10,379 nucleotides of DNA from Dehalococcoidia bacterium (GCA_030667555.1 DAOUVR010000022.1:1-10379); one strand, 5' to 3'; numbered from the stretch's first letter, positions 1 to 7,637 are shown. Notes: a model not told the origin generated them from the sequence alone. Program-made: numbers and translations.

Positions 1-1965
1 ATCGCCCAACTGAAGATAGGCGAGGAACAGACAGTCGTCGCTACGATCTGGCAGGCACAGATTAGCAGCGTTGGGCGTAGGCGTTCTACTGAGGCCATCG
101 TGGGCGATGAGACCGGCAACATGAGGGTTGTCTGGTTCAATCAACCCTATCTTGCCAGGAAGCTTCATACCAACTCACAACTTGTCTTGAGCGGAAAGGT
201 GAGCCTCTTCAAGGGGACAAAAGTCTTCCAATCCCCGGAATATGAGCCCCTTACCGAGGATTTGATTCATACCGGTCGGCTCATTCCCATCTACTCACTC
301 ACCGAGGGGCTAAGCCCTCGCGTGGTGAGGAGGTTGGTTAAAGAGACTGTAGAACTTTGGGCACCACAACTTTCCGACTTCCTCCCCGAGGATATGAGGA
401 GTCGTGCCCAGTTCCTTATGCTTTCCGAGGCGATAAACCAGGCTCACTATCCAGAGAACGAGTTCCTTAAGGATAAAGCCAGGAGAAGGTTGGCCTTCGA
501 TGAGATGTTCCTCATCCAGTTGGGACTGCTCTTACGGAGGCGTGAATGGCGGGAGGGTGGTAAGGCAAGCCCTATCAAGCCTGATCAACAGATTGTGGAA
601 ACGTTCATCAACTGCCTGCCCTTTGCTCTTACCAGGGCTCAACAACGTGCTCTCAAGCAGATCCTCGCCGATTTGGCAAAGGTGAGGCCTATGAGCCGGC
701 TTCTTCAGGGTGAGGTTGGCAGTGGGAAGACCGTGGTGGCAACCGCAGCGCTCCTGGCCACGGTGGCTAGTGGCTATCAAAGTGCCTTTATGGCACCCAC
801 TGAGATACTGGCGGAGCAGCATTTCACAAACATCTCTGCTCTTTTGGCCCGAGCAGGTGAGGAGGGAAATCTAGAGGGTAGCCTGCGAGCCTTCTCATCC
901 ATATTGCCTCATGAGATCACGCTAGCCCTACTTACTGGAAGTATGAAAAGGAGCGAAAAGGAGGAAGTGCACCGGGCTATTTCGGAAGGAAAGGTGGATA
1001 TAGTCGTAGGTACACATGCCATAATTCAGCAGGTGGTGGAGTTTAACAAGCTCGGGCTCGCCATTGTGGATGAGCAGCACCGCTTCGGAGTGATGCAGCG
1101 TTCGGTGCTTCGTCACAAGGGTTCCAACCCGCACCTGCTGGTAATGACCGCCACCCCCATCCCGCGCAGTCTGGCACTCACTCTCTATGGCGACCTCGAC
1201 CTCTCGGTGATCGATGAGCTCCCAGAAGGCAGGCAGCAAATAAAGACCAGGTGGCTCGAACCTGAGGAGCGGGACAGGGCTTATCGCTTTATTCGCAAGG
1301 AGACCGGTGAGGGACGACAAGTTTTCATCATCTGTCCCCTGATTGAAGAGTCGGAGGCCATCGACACCAAGGCGGCTATCACCGAATATGAGCGTCTCTC
1401 TACTGATGTCTTTCCTGATCTTCACATTGGGCTGGTCCACGGCAGGCTCAAGGCTGCGGACAAGGAAGAGGTAATGAGAAGGTTTAGGCGGGGAGAGCTG
1501 GACATCCTGGTGGCCACCTCTGTGGTGGAGGTTGGCATCGATGTTCCCAATGCTACGGTGATGCTTATCGAGGGCGCCGATCGCTTCGGCCTAGCACAGC
1601 TTCATCAGTTTCGTGGCCGAGTTGGCCGGGGGGAGCAGGCCAGCTATTGCATTCTGGTCGCCGAGAATCCGACGCTGGAGGGAAGAGATCGCCTGAGACT
1701 CCTGGAGAGCACTCAGGATGGGTTTGTGCTCGCTGAAGAGGACTTGAAGCTCAGGGGGCCGGGGGAGTTTTTTGGCACCAGGCAGAGCGGCCTCCCCGAC
1801 CTGAAGATGGCCAAGCTCTCCGACATGAGGCTCCTGGAGCTTGCCAGAAAAGAGGCGGTTCGTATGTTCAAGGGGGACCCGCAGCTCTCTTCGCCTGAAC
1901 ACCAGCTCCTTGCAGGGGAGATGGCTCGGCTGTGGCAGGACGGATTCACCGGTGTGGAGGCGTGA
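1..1965 (+). CDS. recG: ATP-dependent DNA helicase RecG, 5'-truncated by window edge
   Basis: RecG remodels stalled replication forks and drives branch migration of Holliday junctions during recombination and repair. The reading frame is open from base 1, so the gene begins outside the window; 654 codons are visible. Fragment residues 1 to about 80 are the OB-fold wedge domain (GDETG, WFNQPYL, LSGKV, PEYEPL). The helicase core follows: Walker A GEVGSGKT near residue 237, the Walker B DEQHRFG at 357-363, TATPIPRSL, VVEVGIDVP, and motif VI QFRGRVGRG at 536-544. The C-terminal LRGPGEFFGTRQSGLP segment is the RecG-specific part that couples ATP hydrolysis to translocation and separates RecG from Mfd and UvrB. 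A stretch of roughly 20 extra residues (about 284-305) precedes LLTGS, where many RecGs are shorter. The stop overlaps the argS start by one base (TGATG), so the two are probably cotranscribed. Identification is secure; only the N-terminus is unseen. Confidence 0.97.
   Translation: MAQLKIGEEQTVVATIWQAQISSVGRRRSTEAIVGDETGNMRVVWFNQPYLARKLHTNSQLVLSGKVSLFKGTKVFQSPEYEPLTEDLIHTGRLIPIYSLTEGLSPRVVRRLVKETVELWAPQLSDFLPEDMRSRAQFLMLSEAINQAHYPENEFLKDKARRRLAFDEMFLIQLGLLLRRREWREGGKASPIKPDQQIVETFINCLPFALTRAQQRALKQILADLAKVRPMSRLLQGEVGSGKTVVATAALLATVASGYQSAFMAPTEILAEQHFTNISALLARAGEEGNLEGSLRAFSSILPHEITLALLTGSMKRSEKEEVHRAISEGKVDIVVGTHAIIQQVVEFNKLGLAIVDEQHRFGVMQRSVLRHKGSNPHLLVMTATPIPRSLALTLYGDLDLSVIDELPEGRQQIKTRWLEPEERDRAYRFIRKETGEGRQVFIICPLIEESEAIDTKAAITEYERLSTDVFPDLHIGLVHGRLKAADKEEVMRRFRRGELDILVATSVVEVGIDVPNATVMLIEGADRFGLAQLHQFRGRVGRGEQASYCILVAENPTLEGRDRLRLLESTQDGFVLAEEDLKLRGPGEFFGTRQSGLPDLKMAKLSDMRLLELARKEAVRMFKGDPQLSSPEHQLLAGEMARLWQDGFTGVEA
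1956..1960 (+). promoter_or_regulatory. Shine-Dalgarno of argS, inside the end of recG
   Basis: GGAGG lies 4 nt before the ATG at 1965. It supports that ATG over the in-frame GTG at 1932, which would add 11 residues inside recG coding sequence and has no comparable purine-rich site at proper spacing. Confidence 0.65.
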
Positions 1966-3608
1966 TGATAAAAGACGAGATCACAATTCTTCTGAAAGAG
2001 GCGGCCCTTGAGGCGCAGAGGAGGGATTTGCTTCCTCCGGTAACGATGCCTGATATTGTGCTGGAGCGCCCCCAGAATCCAGAGCATGGTGACTATGCCT
2101 CAACTCTCCCATTGAAACTGGCAAGGTCAGCACGGATGAATCCACTGACCATCGCCCAGAACCTCGTCAGTCTTATACAGCTACCTGACGAGATTGACAG
2201 CATCGCTGTGGCGTCGCCTGGTTTCATCAACTTCTCACTGAAGAGCGACTGGCTCACCAAGCAGGTTGAGGGTATCGTAAGTGCCGGCGAGCGATATGGA
2301 GATGTTGACCTGGGGAAGGGTGCCAAGGTGCAAGTGGAATTTGTAAGTGTCAATCCTACAGGCCCACTGCATGTTGGGCATGGGCGTGGTGCCATCCTGG
2401 GGAGCACTCTGGCGAATGTGCTTGCTTCCTCGGGATACGATGTGGCCAGGGAATACTACATTAACGACGCTGGCGGCCAGATGGATGCCTTCCACCGTTC
2501 CCTTTATGCGCGCTATCAGCAGGCACTGGGGATTGATGCCCAGATGCCCTCCGAGGGCTACTTCGGCGAATACATGATGGATATTGCAAGAGAGATCATC
2601 GCTGAAGAGGGAGAAAAGCTATCAGGCAAGCCAGCCGAACTGGGCAAGATTGGAGTGGCTAAGGTCATGAAGACTATTAAGTCCGACCTTGAAGCATTGG
2701 GCGTATCCTTCGATGTCTGGTTCAGTGAAAATAGCCTTTTCGAACAAGGGCAATATGACAGGGTTATGGCTTTCCTCAAGGAGAGGGGCTACATTAGTGA
2801 GAAAGAGGGAGCGGTTTGGTTTGCCTCTACTGCCCTTGGTGAGGACAAGGATAACGTGCTGGTGCGAAGCGACGGCGCTCCAACATACTTTGCCACTGAC
2901 ATTGCCTACCACTACAACAAATTCATCGAGCGTGGCTTTTCCAGGGTGATCAACATCTGGGGAGCAGACCATCAGGGGCATGTTTCTAGAATGAAGGCGG
3001 TAGTAAGCGCTCTGGGCATCGACCCAGAGAGGCTCCAGATAATTATCTCACAGATGGTTACCCTGAAGCGTGGCGAGATTACGCTTCGGGCATCGAAGCG
3101 CACTGGCGAAATCATTATCCTTCGTGAGCTTGTAGATGAGGTTGGCCCCGATGTCTGCCGCTTCTTCTTCCTCTCTCACTCTGCCGATAGCCAGATGGAC
3201 TTCGACCTGGAGCTGGCGAAACGCCACTCAGCGGATAACCCGGTCTACTATGTTCAATATGGTCACGCTCGTATTGCTAGCATCCTCCGTCTGGCCCAGG
3301 AGAGGGGCATCGACTATAAAGAGGGGAACGTTTCCTTGCTCACCGGTGACTCCGAACTCGCCCTAATCAGAAAAATGCTCCAGCTACCAGAGGTGCTGGA
3401 GTTGGTAGCCTCAACTCTGGAACCTCACCACCTCCCCTACTATGCTTTGGATGTGGCAACCACTTTCCATAACTTCTATGAGAAGTGTCGTGTAATCTCA
3501 TCTGATGAGGCGCTCACCTCAGCTCGTCTCAAGCTGGTTGAGGCGGCACAGATCGTTCTGGCGAAGACACTTGTTCTCATGGGGATGACCGCTCCCGAGA
3601 AGATGTAA
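1965..3608 (+). CDS. argS: Arginyl-tRNA synthetase (class I)
   Basis: This enzyme attaches arginine to tRNA-Arg in the cytoplasm, using ATP. The 547 residues are normal for bacterial ArgRS. The N-terminal add-on domain that contacts the tRNA D-loop comes first (NPEHGDYAS at 38-46, then SPGFINF). The Rossmann fold starts with the signature EFVSVNPTGPLHVGHGRGA, in which HVGH at residues 136-139 is the class I HIGH motif. The KMSKS position reads ASKRTG (376-381); ArgRS enzymes often lack a canonical KMSKS, so this is not a defect. The helical DALR anticodon-binding domain runs from about residue 425 (NPVYYVQYGHARI) to the characteristic C-terminus LVLMGMTAPEKM. The start is the ATG that overlaps the recG stop, supported by GGAGG just upstream; an in-frame GTG at 1932 is less likely. 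It probably shares a transcript with recG, and its 3' end faces rho. Full length and apparently intact. Confidence 0.97.
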   Translation: MIKDEITILLKEAALEAQRRDLLPPVTMPDIVLERPQNPEHGDYASTLPLKLARSARMNPLTIAQNLVSLIQLPDEIDSIAVASPGFINFSLKSDWLTKQVEGIVSAGERYGDVDLGKGAKVQVEFVSVNPTGPLHVGHGRGAILGSTLANVLASSGYDVAREYYINDAGGQMDAFHRSLYARYQQALGIDAQMPSEGYFGEYMMDIAREIIAEEGEKLSGKPAELGKIGVAKVMKTIKSDLEALGVSFDVWFSENSLFEQGQYDRVMAFLKERGYISEKEGAVWFASTALGEDKDNVLVRSDGAPTYFATDIAYHYNKFIERGFSRVINIWGADHQGHVSRMKAVVSALGIDPERLQIIISQMVTLKRGEITLRASKRTGEIIILRELVDEVGPDVCRFFFLSHSADSQMDFDLELAKRHSADNPVYYVQYGHARIASILRLAQERGIDYKEGNVSLLTGDSELALIRKMLQLPEVLELVASTLEPHHLPYYALDVATTFHNFYEKCRVISSDEALTSARLKLVEAAQIVLAKTLVLMGMTAPEKM

Positions 3609-3679
3609 ACACTGGACGAAAAGGGGGCGAGAATGGGGATGGCGCTTGAGGGAAGTAAGAGTCCTGGATTTCACCCTAT

Positions 3680-3699
3680 GCCAGCGTGATGCTGCTGGC
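3680..3699. other. Hairpin in the argS/rho convergent gap
   Basis: GCCAGC (3680-3685) and GCTGGC (3694-3699) form a perfect 6-bp inverted repeat with an 8-nt loop. It lies in the 103-nt gap between the convergent argS and rho genes. No T tract follows on either strand, so it is not a standard intrinsic terminator. It could stabilise a 3' end left by Rho-dependent termination, or be chance. I see nothing else in this gap. Confidence 0.25.
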
Positions 3700-3711
3700 T
3701 GGTCTGCCTGT

Positions 3712-4980
3712 TCATCTCTCCTGGGACAGGGTGGTGAGGAACTCAGCGTTAGATTGGGTCTTCGCTAGTCGTTCCAGTATCAACTCAGTGGCATCGGTGG
3801 TGTTTTGGGTGTTTGAGGACACCAGATTTGCCATTCGGCGAAGCAGCCAGATATTCTGTAAGGTGGCCTCATCCATAAGTAGCTCCTCATGACGGGTGCC
3901 GCTGCGCTGGATGTTCATGGCGGGGAAGATCCTGCGTTCCGAAAGCCTGCGGCAAAGATGGAGTTCCATGTTCCCCGTCCCCTTGAACTCCTCGTAGATG
4001 AGATCATCCATGCGGCTCCCTGTATCGACGAGGCACGTGGCAAGGATGGTGAGCGAGCCTCCCTCCTCGATGTTCCTGGCAGCGCCAAAGAAGCGCTTGG
4101 GAGGGTAGAGGGCAACTGAGTCGATGCCTCCAGAGAGTGTTCGACCGCTAGGGGGCAAGGCCAGGTTGTAGGCGCGGCTGAGGCGCGTGATGCCATCGAG
4201 GAGGATCATCACATCCCTCCCCGACTCCACCAGGCGCTTTGCCCTCTCCAGCGCTAGTTCGGCGACCTTGGCGTGGTTCTCAACCGGTTCATCGAAGGTG
4301 GAGCTTATTACCTCGCCTTTAACCGAGCGCTTTATATCGGTAACCTCCTCGGGGCGCTCCCCGATGAGGCAGACCATGACATGGACATCGCTGTGGTTTG
4401 TGGTGGTGCCATTAGCGATGTGCTTAAGCAGTATTGTCTTGCCCGCCTTGGGGGGGGATACAATTAGCCCTCTCTGCCCTTTGCCAATAGGTGCGATCAT
4501 GTCCATCAGGCGAGTGGAAAGATTGGAAGGGGTCGTCTCCAGCTTGATGAGGCTGTCGGGATAGACGGGTGTAAGGGAATTAAAATGGGGACGGCCCTTG
4601 GCTTGCTCCGGGTCGATGCTGTTTACCGCCTCGACGCGCAAAAGGCTGAAGTATCTTTCCCCGTTCTTTGGCAGCCTAACCTGGCCGGTAATCATGTCAC
4701 CGGTTCTGAGTCCGAAGCGGCGAATCTGGGACTGAGAAACGTAGACATCGTTAGCCCCTGGTTTGAAGTTGTCTTGACGCAAGAAGCCGAAGCCATCATC
4801 CATGGTCTCCAGTACACCACCACCAAACATATTCCCTTGAAGTTCAGCATTCGCCTGAAGAATCCGCAACACCAGGTCTTGCTTTTTCAGCGTGGTATAG
4901 CCGGAGATGCCGTACCCTTTGGCCATATCCAGCAATTCATCACGACTCTTTGTTTCCAGTTCCACGATATTCATGGTCAT
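3712..4980 (-). CDS. rho: Transcription termination factor Rho
   Basis: Rho is the hexameric RNA helicase that loads on untranslated C-rich RNA and pulls RNA polymerase off the template. The 422 residues match the compact E. coli-type protein, without the long N-terminal insertions of actinobacterial Rho. Domains in order: helical Rho_N/SAP-like (about 4-45); a cold-shock-like primary RNA-binding fold (about 50-125, with DDGFGFLR and NDVYVS); and the RecA-type ATPase from about 155. Walker A is PPKAGKT (176-182), and Walker B leads into ILLDGITRLSRAYN (from 259). The secondary RNA-binding Q-loop lies in GRTLSGGIDSVAL and is followed by PKRFFGAARN. LVDTGSRMDDLIYEEFKGTGNMELHL and FPAMNIQRSGTR are also typical. 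The start is ATG at 4980, overlapping the tal stop by four bases (ATGA), with AGGTGA 7 nt upstream inside tal. A second ATG at 4974 is less well spaced. The gene is likely translationally coupled to tal. No lesion is visible. Confidence 0.97.
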   Translation of the reverse strand: MTMNIVELETKSRDELLDMAKGYGISGYTTLKKQDLVLRILQANAELQGNMFGGGVLETMDDGFGFLRQDNFKPGANDVYVSQSQIRRFGLRTGDMITGQVRLPKNGERYFSLLRVEAVNSIDPEQAKGRPHFNSLTPVYPDSLIKLETTPSNLSTRLMDMIAPIGKGQRGLIVSPPKAGKTILLKHIANGTTTNHSDVHVMVCLIGERPEEVTDIKRSVKGEVISSTFDEPVENHAKVAELALERAKRLVESGRDVMILLDGITRLSRAYNLALPPSGRTLSGGIDSVALYPPKRFFGAARNIEEGGSLTILATCLVDTGSRMDDLIYEEFKGTGNMELHLCRRLSERRIFPAMNIQRSGTRHEELLMDEATLQNIWLLRRMANLVSSNTQNTTDATELILERLAKTQSNAEFLTTLSQER

Positions 4981-5627
4981 TTTTTCATCACCTCTCTCCA
5001 GTCATCTGCAAAACGCGCAATACCGATATCGGTAAGAGGATGGCGAATCATTTGCATCAGCACGTTGTAAGGGACAGTGGCAATGTGAGCCCCTACCTTA
5101 GCAGCAGCGATCACGTGAAGTGGGTGGCGAATGCTGGCAGCGATCACCTGAGTGTGCAGATCATATTTTTTGAAGATCTCTACTGCATCTTCAACCACTT
5201 GCATCCCCTGATGACTAATATCATCGAGCCGCCCCACGAAGGGGCTGACATAAGTTGCTCCAACAATGGCGCCCAGGAGGGCCTGATTTGCCGAGAAGCA
5301 AAGGGTGAAATTGGTCTTTATCTTCTCCCGCGATATAACGGAGATCGCCTCAAGCCCAGCCTCCGACACTGGAATCTTGACCGTGATATTGGGGGCCCAG
5401 GACGATATGTGCCGCGCCTCCTCAATCATGCCCTGAGCATCCAAGCTTAGCGCCTCTACTGAGACGTGTTCGAGAGGGAGGGCGCAGATCTCAAGGACTG
5501 CCGCCTTGAAGTCGACTGACTTTTCCCTGGCAACCAAGCTAGGATTTGTAGTCACCCCACTTATTATGCCCAGCTTGGCAGCATGCCGGATGTGCTCTAT
5601 GTTTGCCGTGTCAAGGAATATGCGCAT
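4977..5627 (-). CDS. tal: Small transaldolase (TalC/MipB type)
   Basis: This enzyme is expected to transfer a dihydroxyacetone unit between sugar phosphates in the non-oxidative pentose phosphate pathway, through a Schiff base. The 216 residues match the short single-barrel transaldolase/FSA subfamily rather than the 315-residue TalB type. Visible motifs: FLDTANIEHI at the N-terminus (Asp6), GVTTNPSL (Asn28), and NITVKIPVSEAGLEA with the Schiff-base Lys84. FSANQALLGAIVGATYVSPFVGRLDD and RHPLHVIAAAKVGAHIATVPYNVLMQM follow. Glu58 in VSVEAL and Phe130 in SPFVGR are the residues found in true transaldolases; E. coli fructose-6-phosphate aldolase has Gln and Tyr there. I therefore read it as a transaldolase. 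GAGAGGT lies 5 nt before the ATG. It is downstream of pyrG by 112 nt and overlaps rho by four bases. Confidence 0.93.
   Translation of the reverse strand: MRIFLDTANIEHIRHAAKLGIISGVTTNPSLVAREKSVDFKAAVLEICALPLEHVSVEALSLDAQGMIEEARHISSWAPNITVKIPVSEAGLEAISVISREKIKTNFTLCFSANQALLGAIVGATYVSPFVGRLDDISHQGMQVVEDAVEIFKKYDLHTQVIAASIRHPLHVIAAAKVGAHIATVPYNVLMQMIRHPLTDIGIARFADDWREVMKK
4988..4995 (-). promoter_or_regulatory. Shine-Dalgarno of rho, embedded in the end of tal
   Basis: AGAGGTGA on the minus strand ends 7 nt before the ATG at 4980. It sits within the last codons of tal, so ribosomes finishing tal would pass over it. It favours the 4980 start over the ATG at 4974, which would be 13 nt away. Confidence 0.7.
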
Positions 5628-5663
5628 CTAAGACCTCTCAGTTTTGTTCGGAATCACCACATC

Positions 5664-5691
5664 ATCATAGCATGGATTAATCTGTTGAAAA
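5664..5691 (-). promoter_or_regulatory. Possible internal promoter for tal-rho
   Basis: In the pyrG-tal gap the minus strand reads TTTTCA (5691-5686), a 16-nt spacer, then TATGAT (5669-5664) preceded by TGC, an extended -10 pattern. The -35 matches TTGACA at four of six positions. Transcription would start about 30 nt before tal. The match is moderate, so tal-rho may have its own promoter as well as read-through from pyrG. Confidence 0.4.
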
Positions 5692-5739
5692 TGAGTGTTG
5701 GGGCGAAGGTAAAACTCACCATAGTTTTGTAATTAGCCG

Positions 5740-7365
5740 TCATAATGGCAACGGACGCTGATCCCCCTCCAGCAGCGCTTCCTTGGCTACCTCGATGAAA
5801 TCGCGAAAAAGCGGGTGAGGGCGATTAGGGCGCGAGTGGAATTCCGGGTGAAATTGGGTGCCCACCATAAATGGGTGGTCTCGAACCTCGCTGATCTCCA
5901 CCAACCTCCCATCTGGAGACAGACCGCTGAAAACCATTCCTGCCCTTTCCAACGTCTCCCGAAAATCGTTATTAAACTCGAAACGGTGGCGATGGCGCTC
6001 ATAGACCACATCCTCCATGTAGGCTGAAGCGGCCCTTGACTCTTTAACCAGGTGGCAGGGGTAACCGCCCAACCGCATCGTTCCCCCTTTCTCCTGCAAA
6101 TGGCGCTGCTCCGGAAGCAGGTCGATCACAGGGTAGGGGGTCCCCTCATCAAACTCGGTGGAATTGGGTTGAGGGGAGTTTAGAACATGCCGAGCATACT
6201 CAATAACCATAACCTGCATTCCCAAACATAGCCCCAGATATGGGATTTCGTTCTCCCGGGCATATCTGGCAGCAATGATCATCCCCTCAATGCATCGGAC
6301 GCCGAAGCCGCCGGGGACAACAATTCCTTGAACAGAGCGAAGCAAACTATCCCCATCACGCTCCAAATCCTCGGATTGAATCCAATGGATGTCCACATCG
6401 CGGTTGTGATAGACTGCGGCGTGGCGAAGCGCCTCGCGCACCGAGATATAGGCATCGTGTAGCTCAACATATTTGCCCACAATTGCGATATGGAGCGGTT
6501 CAGTGGGCTCTTTCATCTGCTCCACAAGGTGTCGCCACTCGCGAAGATCCCCACTTCGCTGGGGTAAATCAAGCATCTCCAAGATAAGCTCTCCCAGTCC
6601 TGCTTCCTCAAGAACGATCGGGGTCTCGTAGATGATGGGCAGTGTAGGCAGGGGAAGAACAGCGCGCCGATCGACATCGCAGAAAAGGGCGATCTTGTCC
6701 CTGATGTCTTCGGTGATCGGATAGTCGCTTCGGCACACGATAACATCCGGCTGGATACCGATGCGCCGCAGTTCATTAACGCTGTGCTGGGTGGGCTTGG
6801 TCTTCAGCTCTCCCGTAGATGAAAGATAGGGGAGAAGGGTGACATGAACATAGAGGATATTCTCCCTCCCCATATCACTTCTCATCTGACGGATGGCCTC
6901 CAGAAATGGAAGCCCCTCTATGTCGCCCACAGTACCTCCCACCTCGACAATAACCACATTGGCTTTCGATTGCTCAGCTACCTCCCTAAAACGCCGCTTT
7001 ATCTCATTGGTGACATGAGGCACCACCTGGATGGTGCCACCAAGGAACACACCTTGCCGCTCTTGAGCGATGATGGAACTATAAATCTGCCCGGTGGTCA
7101 CACTGGAGGCAGTGGTAAGGTCGGTATCGATGAAGCGTTCGTAATGACCCAGGTCGAGGTCAGTTTCGGCACCATCCTGGGTAACGTAGACCTCGCCGTG
7201 CTGATAAGGAGACATCGTACCTGGATCGACATTGATGTAAGGGTCCAGCTTCTGAATGGTGACAGAGATATTACGACTCTTCAGAACCTTCCCTATGGAT
7301 GCGGCAGTGATACCCTTCCCTACCGAGCTAACTACACCACCAGTTACAAATATATACTTGGCCAA
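5740..7365 (-). CDS. pyrG: CTP synthase (glutamine-hydrolysing)
   Basis: CTP synthase makes CTP from UTP, ATP and glutamine, the last step of pyrimidine nucleotide synthesis. The 541 residues are the usual length. The N-terminal synthetase domain (to about 265) opens with KYIFVTGGVVSSVGKGI (P-loop lysine 17) and contains KLDPYINVDPGTMSP, GEVYVTQDGAETDLDLGHYERF, VEVGGTVGDIE and the UTP-site segment GELKTKPTQHSV. A class I glutamine amidotransferase domain follows from about 290: oxyanion-hole PGGFG, nucleophile Cys380 in GLCLGMQ, and His506 and Glu508 in FHPEFHSRP. The start is a TTG at 7365: an in-frame TGA lies two codons upstream, no ATG is available nearby, and the family N-terminus begins exactly here. 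Oddity: the lid sequence normally reading Arg-Gly is Arg357-Cys358. First gene of the minus-strand block, with a consensus promoter and a leader of about 130 nt. Confidence 0.97.
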   Translation of the reverse strand: MAKYIFVTGGVVSSVGKGITAASIGKVLKSRNISVTIQKLDPYINVDPGTMSPYQHGEVYVTQDGAETDLDLGHYERFIDTDLTTASSVTTGQIYSSIIAQERQGVFLGGTIQVVPHVTNEIKRRFREVAEQSKANVVIVEVGGTVGDIEGLPFLEAIRQMRSDMGRENILYVHVTLLPYLSSTGELKTKPTQHSVNELRRIGIQPDVIVCRSDYPITEDIRDKIALFCDVDRRAVLPLPTLPIIYETPIVLEEAGLGELILEMLDLPQRSGDLREWRHLVEQMKEPTEPLHIAIVGKYVELHDAYISVREALRHAAVYHNRDVDIHWIQSEDLERDGDSLLRSVQGIVVPGGFGVRCIEGMIIAARYARENEIPYLGLCLGMQVMVIEYARHVLNSPQPNSTEFDEGTPYPVIDLLPEQRHLQEKGGTMRLGGYPCHLVKESRAASAYMEDVVYERHRHRFEFNNDFRETLERAGMVFSGLSPDGRLVEISEVRDHPFMVGTQFHPEFHSRPNRPHPLFRDFIEVAKEALLEGDQRPLPL

Positions 7366-7374
7366 CCTTCAGGT

Positions 7375-7379
7375 TCCTT
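7375..7379 (-). promoter_or_regulatory. Shine-Dalgarno of pyrG before a TTG start
   Basis: AAGGA on the minus strand lies 9 nt before the TTG at 7365. A second GAAGG directly abuts the TTG and is too close to act. The site agrees with the TTG start required by the protein family's N-terminus. Confidence 0.55.
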
Positions 7380-7420
7380 ACGTGGAAAGCATGGAGATTT
7401 CTACCGGAACTCTATTAGAA

Positions 7421-7435
7421 AGAAGGAATCCTTCT
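7421..7435. repeat. 15-bp palindrome in the pyrG leader
   Basis: AGAAGGAATCCTTCT is a perfect 7-bp inverted repeat around a single central base. It lies about 55-70 nt before the pyrG start and downstream of its promoter. The loop is too tight for a 7-bp RNA hairpin; a 5-bp stem with a 5-nt loop is possible, and no U run follows. Such a compact palindrome could be a DNA operator within the transcribed leader, or an RNA hairpin, or chance. Confidence 0.35.
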
Positions 7436-7500
7436 GAGGAAATATCTATACTATGGCTTCGAGGAACTTGTTGCGTTCACTTACGCTTACTAAGGTAGAT

Positions 7501-7529
7501 ATTATAGTGGGTTTTTTTGATGTTGTCAA
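7501..7529 (-). promoter_or_regulatory. Consensus sigma70-type promoter for pyrG
   Basis: The minus strand has TTGACA (7529-7524), a 17-nt spacer, and TATAAT (7506-7501), a perfect match to the housekeeping-sigma consensus in both boxes and spacing. Transcription would start near 7496-7491, giving a leader of about 130 nt before the pyrG TTG. It is expected to drive pyrG and, by read-through, tal and rho. Confidence 0.85.
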
Positions 7530-7558
7530 GTGTTACCTGGCTGGCTTACTTTCTTGGC

Positions 7559-7588
7559 TTGACTTTCATACTGCAATGGCTGTATTTT
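7559..7588 (+). promoter_or_regulatory. Probable promoter for the FAH-family gene
   Basis: TTGACT (7559-7564), an 18-nt spacer and TATTTT (7583-7588) point toward the FAH-family gene. The start point would be near 7595, about 60 nt before that gene. Its -35 box is about 30 bp from the -35 of the pyrG promoter, so the two diverge back to back. The -35 is good (five of six) and the -10 moderate. Confidence 0.45.
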
Positions 7589-7637
7589 TATATAGCAAGC
7601 CTGGATGGGGAGACCGCTAGTTGTTATGGAATAGAAT

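Noticed and set aside
928..1440. 170-codon minus-strand open frame inside recG
   Set aside because: It lies entirely opposite the conserved helicase motifs of recG and its translation shows no family features.
1932..1964. Earlier GTG start for argS
   Set aside because: It would add 11 residues overlapping recG, with no Shine-Dalgarno at proper distance, whereas the ATG at 1965 has GGAGG and matches the family N-terminus.
4585..5450. Long plus-strand open frames opposite rho and tal
   Set aside because: They are antisense to two unmistakable conserved genes, lack their own ribosome-binding sites, and their translations have no recognisable domain or plausible composition.
5711..5728. Terminator after pyrG
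   Set aside because: AAAACT and AGTTTT form a 6-bp stem with a 6-nt loop, but the stem is almost all A-T and no T tract follows on the minus strand. It is too weak to call.
7490..7500. Bacillus-type control of pyrG by repeated G addition at the transcript start
   Set aside because: That mechanism needs a transcript starting GGGC. The predicted start region reads ATCTACC with no G run.
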